Assembly (NCBI GenBank): GCA_041177965.1
Contig: JBEGWF010000050.1
Location: forward strand, 1-64,000
DNA: 64,000 bases
Direction of reading: 5' to 3'
Origin: SXXZ01 sp041177965
Lineage (GTDB): Bacteria; Verrucomicrobiota; Verrucomicrobiia; Limisphaerales; UBA9464
Shown: positions 57,304-64,000 of the stretch, piece after piece
Numbering within the stretch: position 1 is the first letter of the stretch
How the letters are laid out: every line of letters starts with the position of its first letter
Translations under genes and position numbers: made by a program
Notes under the pieces: model-generated
What the model was told of the DNA's origin: nothing
The model's input: only the letters and a program-made list of their open reading frames with translations
Databases searched by the model: none

Positions 57304-58497
57304 TCAGTGTTTCCCGAGCGAGCCGGCCAGGGTGAAGATGGGCAGGAGCAGACCGAGCGCGAGGAATCCGATGCCGGCCGCGACCAGGCACAGGATCACC
57401 GGCTCGATCAGGCGCACCGATTGGTCGACCTGCTGATTCGTGCGGCGTTCCACCGTGTTGGCGATTTGCAGGAGCACCTTGTCCAGCTTGTTGGACTCCT
57501 CGGCCACGGTGATCATGGCCATGATCTGGTCGGGAAAGAGGCCGCCCTGGGACAACGGACCCGAGAGCGATTTGCCATCGCGGATGCTCTCGGCCGCGGT
57601 GGCGATCTTCTCACCCAGCAACCGGGAACCCGTCGCATCCTTGGCGATCTTGAGCGCCCCAAGCATGGGGACACCGTTGGCCAGCATCGTTCCGAGGATC
57701 CGACAGAAGCGGGTGATCGCCAGCATCTTGAGGGCGGTGCCAACCACCGGGATGCGGTGCTGCCAGACCTCGAGGGTGCGCCGGGACGACTCCTTGCGCA
57801 GCGCCGACACGAGGACGCCGACCACGCCCGCCAAGGCCACGGCCACCAGATACCAGTAGCTCCGCAGGATGGTGCTGGCTCCGAACAACAGCACGGTGGG
57901 CAGGGGCTTCTGGGCGCCGGCCAGCAATGGCTCGAACTTGGGCACGAAGAAGATGAGGGCGCCGGCCATCACGGTGGCTCCGAGCGCCGACAGCAGGGCC
58001 GGATAGATCATGGCCCCCATCACCTTGGCCCGGAGTTCGTCGAGGCGCTCCAGGAACTCGGACAGGCTGCGCAGCACATCCTCCAGAAAGGAGGCCCGTT
58101 CGCCGGCCTGGACCATCGAGGTGTGCAGCGGAGGGAATACCTCCGGGAATTTCCGCAGGGCGTCGGTCAGGGTCTGGCCGTCGGCGACCGCCGTGCGCAC
58201 TTCCTTGAGAATCGCCTTGAGCTGGGCGTTGACCGTGGAGCGGATCAACGAATCGAGCGCCCGAAGCATGGGCACGCCCGAACCGATCAGGTCGGCCAGT
58301 TGCCCGTACATCAGGCCGATGTCCCGGCTGGACACCCGACGGCGCTTGGACTGCGAGGCGTCGGCCGAGGCGATGTTGACCGGGAACAGTTGGCGTTCAC
58401 CCAGCATCCGGACCGCCGCGGCCTCGCCCTCGGCCTCGAGTTGGCCCGAGACCTGGCGGCCTTCGGCATTCAGTGCGGTGTATCGGAACTTGGGCAT
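57304..58497 (-). CDS. gspF: Type II secretion/type IV pilus inner-membrane platform protein GspF/PilC
   Basis: Encodes 397 aa. It starts MPKFRYTALNAEGRQVSGQLEAEGEAAA, typical for GspF. Two repeated GspF domains (about 68-190 and 270-392) each have a helical bundle and a hydrophobic hairpin: LIGSGVPMLRALD ... VFPPLHTSMVQAGE and MLANGVPMLGALK ... LFPDQIMAMITVAEES. Three transmembrane helices are near 170-190, 222-245 and 370-392. It is the platform contacted by the ATPase encoded 6 bp upstream (gspE). No pseudopilin, secretin or GspL/M genes are in the window. Confidence 0.92.
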   Translation of the reverse strand: MPKFRYTALNAEGRQVSGQLEAEGEAAAVRMLGERQLFPVNIASADASQSKRRRVSSRDIGLMYGQLADLIGSGVPMLRALDSLIRSTVNAQLKAILKEVRTAVADGQTLTDALRKFPEVFPPLHTSMVQAGERASFLEDVLRSLSEFLERLDELRAKVMGAMIYPALLSALGATVMAGALIFFVPKFEPLLAGAQKPLPTVLLFGASTILRSYWYLVAVALAGVVGVLVSALRKESSRRTLEVWQHRIPVVGTALKMLAITRFCRILGTMLANGVPMLGALKIAKDATGSRLLGEKIATAAESIRDGKSLSGPLSQGGLFPDQIMAMITVAEESNKLDKVLLQIANTVERRTNQQVDQSVRLIEPVILCLVAAGIGFLALGLLLPIFTLAGSLGKH

Positions 58498-58503
58498 GGC
58501 CGA

Positions 58504-60210
58504 TCAGAGGGCGGTGCAGGTGAGCACCTCGTCCACCGAGGTGATGCCCTCGCGGACCTTCATCCAGCCGTCCTCCCGCAGGAGGCGAAGACCGGTGCGC
58601 CGCCCGGACTGGATGATCCTGGGGGCCGACTCGCGGGCGACGATCATCTGCGCGATCTCCTCGTCGATGGAGAGCAGTTCGTACAGGCCCGAGCGGCCGC
58701 GGTAGCCGGTCTTGCGGCAGTGGTCGCAGCCTTCGCCGCGGTAGAGCTGTGCCCCGGGCTCGAGGGTGAAATCCCTGGGGAACTTGGAATGATCGGGCGT
58801 GTACGGGACGCGGCACTTCGAGCAGATCTTGCGGACCAGGCGCTGGGCCATGGCCCCGGCCAGACTGCTGGCGATGAGGAACGGTTCCACGCCCATGTCG
58901 ATGAGGCGGGTGGCCGCCGACGCCGAGTCGTTGGTGTGCAGGGTGGACAGCACCAGATGGCCCGTCAGCGACGCCTGGATGGCGGCCCGTGCGGTCTCCA
59001 CGTCGCGGATTTCGCCGATCATCACCACATCCGGGTCGTGGCGCAGGATGGCCCGCAAACCGGCCTCGAAGGTCATGCCGACCTTGTGGTCGACGGGAAT
59101 CTGGTTCACGCCCTGCAGGTGGTATTCGACCGGGTCCTCGACCGTCAGCACCTTGAGGGTCGGGCCCACGATCTCGTTGAGCGAGGCGTAGAGGGTCGTG
59201 GTTTTGCCGGAACCCGTGGGGCCCGTGACCAGGACGATCCCGTGGGGACGTTCGATGAGGCCCCGGAACCGCCCGTACGTCTCGGGATCCATGCCCAGCT
59301 GGGGCAGGGTGAAGAGCACGTTGGCCTTGTCGAGCAGACGCATGACCACGCCCTCGCCGAACAGCATGGGGATGACCGAGACGCGGACGTCGATCTGCCG
59401 GCCACCCACGTTGAACTTGATGCGGCCATCCTGGGGGATGCGCCGCTCGGCGATGTTCAGGTTCGCGAGGATCTTGATGCGCGAGATGATCGCCGCCTGG
59501 AACCGGTTCATCTGGGGCGGCACCGAGGCCTCGTGCAGCACGCCGTCGATCCGGTACCGGATGGCCATCTGGTGCTCGTAGGGCTCGATGTGGATGTCGC
59601 TGGCCCGCTCATGCACGGCTTCGACGATGATCTCGTTGACCAGTCGGATGACCGAGGCCTCCTGGGCCATCTCGAGCAGGTCTTCGCCGCCGCCGCCCGA
59701 CACCGGGCCGCTGGGTTCGTCATCGTTGGCGGCCAGTTCGTCGAGCGTGTCGCCGCCCAGGCCGTAGTGGGTCTTGATGAGCTTCTCGATGTCGTCCTTG
59801 GTGGCCAGCACGGTGTCGATGTGCAGGCCCGTGGTCATCCGGACATCGTCCATCGCATAGAGGTCGAAGGGATCGCAGGTGGCCACCCGCAAGGTGCCGC
59901 CTTCGCGTGCGATGGGGACGATGCGCTTGCGGAACACCACCTTGGTGGGCAACGACTGGAGGATGTCGGAGGGGATCTCGGTGGCCGACAGGTCGAGCAG
60001 GGGCAGCATCAACTGCTCGGCCATCAGGTTCAGGACCTCGCGTTCGGTCATCAGGCCGAGCTGCACCACGGCCCGGTCGAGGCGCAGTCCTTCGGCGGCC
60101 TCCAGGTGCTTGGCCTCGGAGATCTTGTCGTCGGGAAGAAGGGCGTTCTTCCGCAGCAGGTGTTCAAACGTCACGGCAACCGGAGGATTCGGGACGGGTC
60201 TTCCTGCCAT
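58504..60210 (-). CDS. gspE: Type II secretion/pilus assembly ATPase GspE/PilB
   Basis: Encodes 568 aa from ATG 60210; a GTG at 60174 is an alternative start. The N-terminal MshEN/N1-type domain (about 13-150) contains LLRKNALLPDDKISEA. The ATPase core has Walker A GPTGSGKTT (near 330), the Asp box EDPVEYHLQGVNQIPVD, Walker B VVMIGEIRDVETA and the His box STLHTNDS. A zinc finger is formed by CSKC and CDHC (about 455-500). It powers assembly of pseudopilins through GspF. The two genes are adjacent and surely co-transcribed; the remaining system genes are elsewhere. Confidence 0.94.
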   Translation of the reverse strand: MAGRPVPNPPVAVTFEHLLRKNALLPDDKISEAKHLEAAEGLRLDRAVVQLGLMTEREVLNLMAEQLMLPLLDLSATEIPSDILQSLPTKVVFRKRIVPIAREGGTLRVATCDPFDLYAMDDVRMTTGLHIDTVLATKDDIEKLIKTHYGLGGDTLDELAANDDEPSGPVSGGGGEDLLEMAQEASVIRLVNEIIVEAVHERASDIHIEPYEHQMAIRYRIDGVLHEASVPPQMNRFQAAIISRIKILANLNIAERRIPQDGRIKFNVGGRQIDVRVSVIPMLFGEGVVMRLLDKANVLFTLPQLGMDPETYGRFRGLIERPHGIVLVTGPTGSGKTTTLYASLNEIVGPTLKVLTVEDPVEYHLQGVNQIPVDHKVGMTFEAGLRAILRHDPDVVMIGEIRDVETARAAIQASLTGHLVLSTLHTNDSASAATRLIDMGVEPFLIASSLAGAMAQRLVRKICSKCRVPYTPDHSKFPRDFTLEPGAQLYRGEGCDHCRKTGYRGRSGLYELLSIDEEIAQMIVARESAPRIIQSGRRTGLRLLREDGWMKVREGITSVDEVLTCTAL

Positions 60211-60389
60211 GGAGCGGCGTTTCGGACAATCCCGGATGCCGAGGTCCGACGTCGGCCCCCGGTGGGGTGTTCATCGGAATCGCGGTACCGGGGGATGCCG
60301 TCGACCCCTGCCGCGCGCCACGGGTCCGGATTCGAGGCCGCCCGCAAAACTCCTCGCCGGCCGGGCCCGGACTCGCACACTGGAGGTGC
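60211..60389. other. Divergent promoter region gspE/ruvB
   Basis: 179 bp containing the promoters of both genes. I see no convincing hexamer pair. Near its ruvB end is the Shine-Dalgarno GGAGGTG (60382-60388), unusually close (3-nt spacing) to the ATG at 60390. Confidence 0.4.
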
Positions 60390-61406
60390 ATGTCCGAGCG
60401 CGCGCTGAATTCGTTGAACAAGGCGGATGCCACCCTCGAGGTGGCCCTGCGGCCGGCCGCCTTCGCGGACTTCACCGGGCAGGCCAAGGTGAAGGAGCGC
60501 CTGGAGATCGCCGTCGAGGCGGCCCTGCGGCGCAAGGAACCGCTCGATCACATCCTCCTCAGCGGGCCGCCGGGACTGGGCAAGACGACCCTCGCGAACA
60601 TCCTGGCCGGGGCCATGGGCGGGACGATGCGGGCCACCAGCGGCCCCACCATCGAGAAGGCCGCCGATCTGGCGGGTCTGCTGACCAATCTTTCCGAAGG
60701 GGATGTGCTCTTCATCGACGAGATCCACCGGCTCCAGAAGACCATCGAGGAGTACCTCTATCCGGCCATGGAGGACTTCAAGCTCGACATCATCATCGAC
60801 CAGGGGCCCAACGCCCGCAGTGTCCGCCTGAGCCTCCCGCGCTTCACCCTGATCGGGGCCACCACCCGCAGCGGACTGCTCAGCGCACCGCTGCTGACCC
60901 GCTTCGGTATCCGGGAGCGGCTCGACTATTACACGGCGTCCCAATTGCAGGGGATCGTCCAGCGCGGGGCCGGATTGATGGGGGTCGACACCGAGCCGCA
61001 GGGTGCCATGGAGATCGCCCGCCGCAGCCGAGGCACGCCGCGCATCGCCGGCAACCTGTTGCGCCGGGTGCGCGATTATGCGCAGGTGCGGGCCGATGGC
61101 CGGATCACCGAAGAGATCGCCAACAAGGCCCTCGAGATCCTGGAGATCGACAAGGACGGGCTCGACGAGATGGACACGCGCATCCTCGAATCGGTGATCG
61201 TGAAGTTCGGCGGCGGTCCCGTCGGGGTGAGTTCGTTGGCGGTGGCGGTGGGCGAGGAGCCCGACACCATCGAGGAGGTGTACGAACCCTACCTGATCCT
61301 CGAGGGATACATCCAACGCACCCCGCAGGGCCGCATCTGCACCGAGAAGGCCTACCGCAAGCTGGGTCTGGCCATGGGTCGCACCGGCCAGGGCCGATTG
61401 CTGTAG
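60390..61406 (+). CDS. ruvB: Holliday junction branch migration ATPase RuvB
   Basis: Encodes 338 aa, the usual length. The N-terminal arm RPAAFADFTGQAKVKERLEIAVEAALRR is typical. Walker A is SGPPGLGKTTLA (about 51-62), Walker B is VLFIDEIHRL (about 98-107), sensor 1 is LIGATTRSGLLSAPLLTRFG and the arginine finger is in the following segment. GTPRIAGNLLRRVRDYA and GRITEEIANKALEIL belong to the small domain. The C-terminal winged helix has RTPQGRICTEKAYRKLG. It drives branch migration with RuvA; neither ruvA nor ruvC is adjacent. Confidence 0.96.
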   Translation: MSERALNSLNKADATLEVALRPAAFADFTGQAKVKERLEIAVEAALRRKEPLDHILLSGPPGLGKTTLANILAGAMGGTMRATSGPTIEKAADLAGLLTNLSEGDVLFIDEIHRLQKTIEEYLYPAMEDFKLDIIIDQGPNARSVRLSLPRFTLIGATTRSGLLSAPLLTRFGIRERLDYYTASQLQGIVQRGAGLMGVDTEPQGAMEIARRSRGTPRIAGNLLRRVRDYAQVRADGRITEEIANKALEILEIDKDGLDEMDTRILESVIVKFGGGPVGVSSLAVAVGEEPDTIEEVYEPYLILEGYIQRTPQGRICTEKAYRKLGLAMGRTGQGRLL

Positions 61407-61532
61407 ACCCGGGAGGCGCGCCCCGAGGGTGGGGGAAGGATGGGTCAGGATGGGTCGGTCCCTTCTCCGCTCCGACGTCGGATGCGAATTGGCGGGGGTT
61501 CGTCGACGGGCACCCTTGCACCCATGCCGGAA

Positions 61533-62534
61533 TCAGTGCCCGGGATCGACCTGTGCCGACACCGGCAAGTCGATCCAGTAGCTGCGGAAGGATGGGGTTC
61601 CCTGTGAATCCCTGTGGCTGTCATCGCTGCACAGGAACAGGCGGTGAACCGGTCGCTCCGGCGGGACGGCGACCGCTTCGATGTGGATGTCCTTGAGTCC
61701 GGGAAGGTCCAGGGCTTGGGGGGAGGTGCCTTGGCCATTCCAGCGGAACAGGCGGGTGCCCTTCTGGCCTCCGCCTGTGGCTCCAGCCACAACGATCCAC
61801 TCCGAACCCGTCCATGTCATGTCGCGAAGACCCCTTCCACCGAGGTCGAGCCGGGTCGGGGATCCGAAGCTCGGAGTATGGCCTTCAAGGACGGCGTCGG
61901 GGTTCAGCAGAGGCACCAGGATGGCCTTGCCCTTGGCCAACGGACCGCGGAAACCGATCCACAGAGAGCCATCGGGTCGGGCCGCGAGAGCCTCGATGCT
62001 GAGACCGCCCTTGGAATCCGGGGGCAGTCCGGCGGCGGTGTCGAGATGGAGCGCGGCTAGTTTGGGATCGGACTGCATCGTCTCCAGCAGGTTGAAGCAT
62101 GGGGTTCCGGCACGGCGCAACCGCGGACCCTGGGCGGTTTCTTCCACATCGGTGGCAAAGAATCGGTGCCGGTTGGGGCGGTGCTTGCCGTCTTTGTTGC
62201 GGCCATGGGAGCCGATCCAGTAGATGCGTTTTCCCACCCGTGCGGCCCCCTCCAGGTCGCATTCCACGTTCCGGCCGCTCAGGCGCAACCAGGGTGAAGC
62301 GTCCCAGGCGGTGATCGGCGGTTGACTGGCCGCGGGGTCGTAGACGCGCAGCCGGTTGTCTTCGTCGCTGGCCACCACCACCCGACCGGCGTCCAGGAAG
62401 ATCGCGGCCGAGGCGCCGCTCATGCCGGCATGGCGCTGGCCGTTCAAACCTGTCGTCGCGCCCGTCTTCGACGAGCCCGCCAAAACGGCGAATCCGACCG
62501 ACAACACCAGGAAGCACCAGAGCAGGGAAGCCAC
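61533..62534 (-). CDS. Secreted DUF3616-like beta-propeller protein
   Basis: Encodes 333 aa from GTG 62534. The start is inferred: the frame continues upstream, but this GTG gives a clear signal peptide (ASLLWCFLVLSVGFAVLAGSS). The mature protein has repeated propeller-like strands: AAIFLDAGRVVVASDEDNRLRVYD, LEGAARVGKRIYWIGSHGRN, GGLSIEALAARPDGSLWIGFRGPL and LRDMTWTGSEWIVVAGATGG. The order of 'DLEG...IYWIGSHGRNKDGK' and 'SIEAL...LWIGFRGP' matches what I recall of DUF3616. It presumably acts outside the cytoplasm; the function is unknown. No Shine-Dalgarno is visible. It converges on ruvB. Confidence 0.7.
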   Translation of the reverse strand: MASLLWCFLVLSVGFAVLAGSSKTGATTGLNGQRHAGMSGASAAIFLDAGRVVVASDEDNRLRVYDPAASQPPITAWDASPWLRLSGRNVECDLEGAARVGKRIYWIGSHGRNKDGKHRPNRHRFFATDVEETAQGPRLRRAGTPCFNLLETMQSDPKLAALHLDTAAGLPPDSKGGLSIEALAARPDGSLWIGFRGPLAKGKAILVPLLNPDAVLEGHTPSFGSPTRLDLGGRGLRDMTWTGSEWIVVAGATGGGQKGTRLFRWNGQGTSPQALDLPGLKDIHIEAVAVPPERPVHRLFLCSDDSHRDSQGTPSFRSYWIDLPVSAQVDPGH

Positions 62535-62780
62535 GGGATGGAATGTTAACGGATACCCGTTCGAGGTAAAGGCGCGCCCCCGCCGTATGCGCGATCCCTT
62601 CCCCGGGGGATGGGCGTTGCCGGGACCGCCTTGCCGGGTCGATCGACGGTCTCGGGTGGGGACCGATCTCCGAGCGGTCCGTCCAGGCGTGTGGATGCCC
62701 AAAGGGTCGTCCGGTTGTCGTGGGCATCCGCTTGGGCTCGGTTTGCTTGTCCTTGGGCGGTTCAGCGGTAGGGTCGCTCC
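62535..62780. other. Divergent intergenic region with inverted repeat
   Basis: 246 bp between the DUF3616-like gene and mqnC. It contains a perfect 9-bp inverted repeat GGATGCCCA/TGGGCATCC (62693-62701 and 62721-62729, 19-nt centre) just upstream of the mqnC promoter. No gene is present. Confidence 0.55.
62747..62774 (+). promoter_or_regulatory. Candidate promoter of mqnC
   Basis: TTGTCC at 62747-62752, a 16-bp spacer and TAGGGT at 62769-62774. Transcription start at the usual distance coincides with the ATG at 62781, so the mRNA would be leaderless. TAnnnT -10 boxes are typical of leaderless genes in Actinobacteria and Deinococci. Confidence 0.42.
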
Positions 62781-63983
62781 ATGGTGTTGGATGCTTCGCG
62801 GGATGAGTTGTTGCAGCGTGTCTGGGAGGGCGGGCGGATCGACGCAGCGGAGGCGTTGGCCCTGTACGGATTGCCCTTGTCGGAGTTGGGTGCCCTCGCG
62901 GACCGACGTCGTCGGCTGGCCCGAAGCCGGGCGCATGGGGGACGCGGGGCCGAGACGGTGTCGTACATCGTGGACCGGAACGTCAACTACACCAACGTCT
63001 GCAACGTGTATTGCAAGTTCTGCGCCTTCTGGAGGACCGAGAAGGATGCCGACTCCTACGTCATCACCCTCGAGGAGCTCGACCGGAAGATCGAGGAAAC
63101 CCTGGCCCTCGGCGGCACCCAGATGCTCATGCAGGGCGGTCACCATCCCAGGCTGACCAAGCAATGGTATCTGGATCTGCTCCATCACGTCCGCACGAAG
63201 TACCCGGGATTCAATGTCCACGGGTTCAGTCCCAGCGAGTTCGTGGCCTTCTCCGAGTTCTTCAACGAACCGGTCGAGACGGTCCTTCGGGATTTCGTGG
63301 CGGCCGGGCTGGGCAGCCTGCCCGGCGGCGGCGGCGAGATCCTCGTCGACCGGGTCCGCCAGCGCATCGCCCCGCTCAAGGCGAACACCGCCCAGTGGAT
63401 GGGAGTGATGGACATCGCCCATCGTCTGGGTCTGGCCAGTTCGGTGACCATGATGTTCGGACACGTCGAAACCGTGGAGGAGCGCATCCGGCATCTGGAG
63501 GTGGTGCGCGCCCAACAGGATGTGTCGCTGCAGCGATTGGTGGACTCGGGTCGCCTGACAGCCGGCACGTCTCCCGCGGAACGGGCGGCGGCCTATGCCG
63601 AGGCGATGGAGTTGGGGCGGCTCAACGGCGGGGCGTTCACAGCCTTCATCGCCTGGACCTTCCAGCCCGAGAACACCGTCCTCAAGGCCACCACGGTCGG
63701 GTCCCACGAATACCTGCGCATGCAGGCCCTGTCCCGCATCTACCTCGACAACATCCCCAGCGTGCAGAGTTCGTGGGTGACCCAGGGGCCCGAGGTGGGG
63801 CAGGTGGCCCTGATGCACGGAGCCAACGACCTGGGCTCGATCATGATCGAGGAGAACGTGGTCAGCTCGGCAGGCACCACCTTCCGCATGGGGGTGGCCG
63901 ACATGAAGCGTCTCATCAGCGAACTGGGCTTCGAGCCGGTGCAGCGCGACAACTGGTACCTGCCGGTGACACCTCGGGCTTGA
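62781..63983 (+). CDS. mqnC: Cyclic dehypoxanthinyl futalosine synthase (radical SAM, menaquinone pathway)
   Basis: Encodes 400 aa. The radical-SAM cluster ligands are Cys74, Cys78 and Cys81 in NYTNVCNVYCKFCAFWR, the MqnC/MqnE/CofH hallmark. QMLMQGGHHPRL, FSPSEF, GLGSLPGGGGEILVDRVR and SVTMMFGHVE follow, and GAFTAFIAWTFQPENT is near residue 284. These place it with MqnC rather than MqnE. It cyclises dehypoxanthine futalosine in the futalosine route to menaquinone. About 34 residues (about 248-281, VSLQRLVDSG onward) are inserted before GAFTAF, where most MqnC proteins continue directly. Other mqn genes are not in the window. Confidence 0.9.
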   Translation: MVLDASRDELLQRVWEGGRIDAAEALALYGLPLSELGALADRRRRLARSRAHGGRGAETVSYIVDRNVNYTNVCNVYCKFCAFWRTEKDADSYVITLEELDRKIEETLALGGTQMLMQGGHHPRLTKQWYLDLLHHVRTKYPGFNVHGFSPSEFVAFSEFFNEPVETVLRDFVAAGLGSLPGGGGEILVDRVRQRIAPLKANTAQWMGVMDIAHRLGLASSVTMMFGHVETVEERIRHLEVVRAQQDVSLQRLVDSGRLTAGTSPAERAAAYAEAMELGRLNGGAFTAFIAWTFQPENTVLKATTVGSHEYLRMQALSRIYLDNIPSVQSSWVTQGPEVGQVALMHGANDLGSIMIEENVVSSAGTTFRMGVADMKRLISELGFEPVQRDNWYLPVTPRA

Positions 63984-64000
63984 GCCGGCCTGGCGGTCAG

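Noticed and set aside
57274..60408. Open frame of 1044 codons on the plus strand opposite gspF and gspE
   Set aside because: It mirrors the codon pattern of the two genes on the other strand. High GC removes stop codons from the antisense frame. The translation is Gly/Arg/His/Gln-rich with no domain.
1..64000. Search for CRISPR arrays, integrases, transposases, phage genes, tRNA and rRNA
   Set aside because: No regularly spaced repeats, recombinase motifs, phage structural proteins or RNA genes were recognised in the window.

Overview
The window is high-GC, gene-dense bacterial DNA with mostly short intergenic gaps and frequent 1-4 bp overlaps between genes. The gene content points to the PVC superphylum and most likely to Verrucomicrobiota. 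The indicators are a very large secreted PVC-type heme-binding CxxCH protein, a Tat-exported DUF1501 protein, an Ig-like secreted protein with the C-terminal 'YxxRYSD ... NRFYRV' type of ending, the futalosine menaquinone enzyme MqnC, an insert-containing IspG, and an interspersed palindromic repeat cluster of a kind I recall from PVC genomes. The lineage is inferred from gene families; there is no rRNA in the window to confirm it. I found no tRNA, rRNA, CRISPR array, prophage or transposase.

Layout. 1-2.95 kb: a truncated gene end and two secreted/outer-membrane proteins. 3.0-6.5 kb: mutS (minus strand) and a VapBC-like toxin-antitoxin pair. 6.6-11.8 kb: the PVC heme/propeller protein, a GNAT acetyltransferase and an AI-2E family permease. 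11.8-14.7 kb (minus): a ComB-like phosphatase coupled to a PQQ-type propeller, and a SIS sugar-isomerase protein. 14.8-17.2 kb: a long-chain prenyl diphosphate synthase, an ECF sigma factor and a small membrane protein that may be its anti-sigma factor. 17.4-19.3 kb: a CvpA-like membrane protein, then a 513-bp non-coding stretch packed with repeats. 19.3-26.6 kb: an M3 peptidase, then a minus-strand run (rph, histidine phosphatase, prmA, RidA, D-threonine-aldolase-like PLP enzyme, ABM monooxygenase, iron-containing alcohol dehydrogenase). 27.3-35.9 kb: a complete aa3-type cytochrome c oxidase locus (cupredoxin-like protein, heme A synthase, heme O synthase, subunits I, III, IV, two small membrane proteins, subunit II, SCO, DUF420). 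35.9-39.2 kb (minus): ispG and rseP. 39.4-43.7 kb: a tripartite ABC exporter (FtsX-type permease, ATPase, membrane fusion protein, TolC). 43.7-46.6 kb (minus): an M16 peptidase, an AEC transporter and an unknown protein. 46.8-52.0 kb: ispA, prs, rplY, pth, rpsF, ssb, rplI. 52.2-57.2 kb: a GNAT protein, a methyltransferase, an acetate-type sodium/solute symporter and DUF1501. 57.3-60.2 kb (minus): gspE-gspF. 60.4-64.0 kb: ruvB, a DUF3616-like protein and mqnC.

How the genes fit together. Aerobic respiration dominates: the oxidase locus holds the catalytic subunits plus heme A synthesis and copper-insertion factors. IspG, IspA, the long-chain prenyl synthase and MqnC are steps towards a prenylated menaquinone. 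The remaining genes are mainly housekeeping (translation, DNA repair and recombination, PRPP synthesis) and envelope or secretion functions.

Most noteworthy non-gene features: the nested repeats at 18.8-19.2 kb; two intrinsic terminators whose T-tracts end two bases before the start codons of ctaA and sco; His-rich segments in three oxidase subunits; a palindrome and promoter in front of the cupredoxin gene; and many promoters whose -10 box lies only 6-10 nt upstream of the start codon, suggesting very short or absent mRNA leaders. I did not find one clearly new multi-gene defence or metabolic system. The best candidates for undescribed biology are the repeat cluster and the wiring of the oxidase locus.
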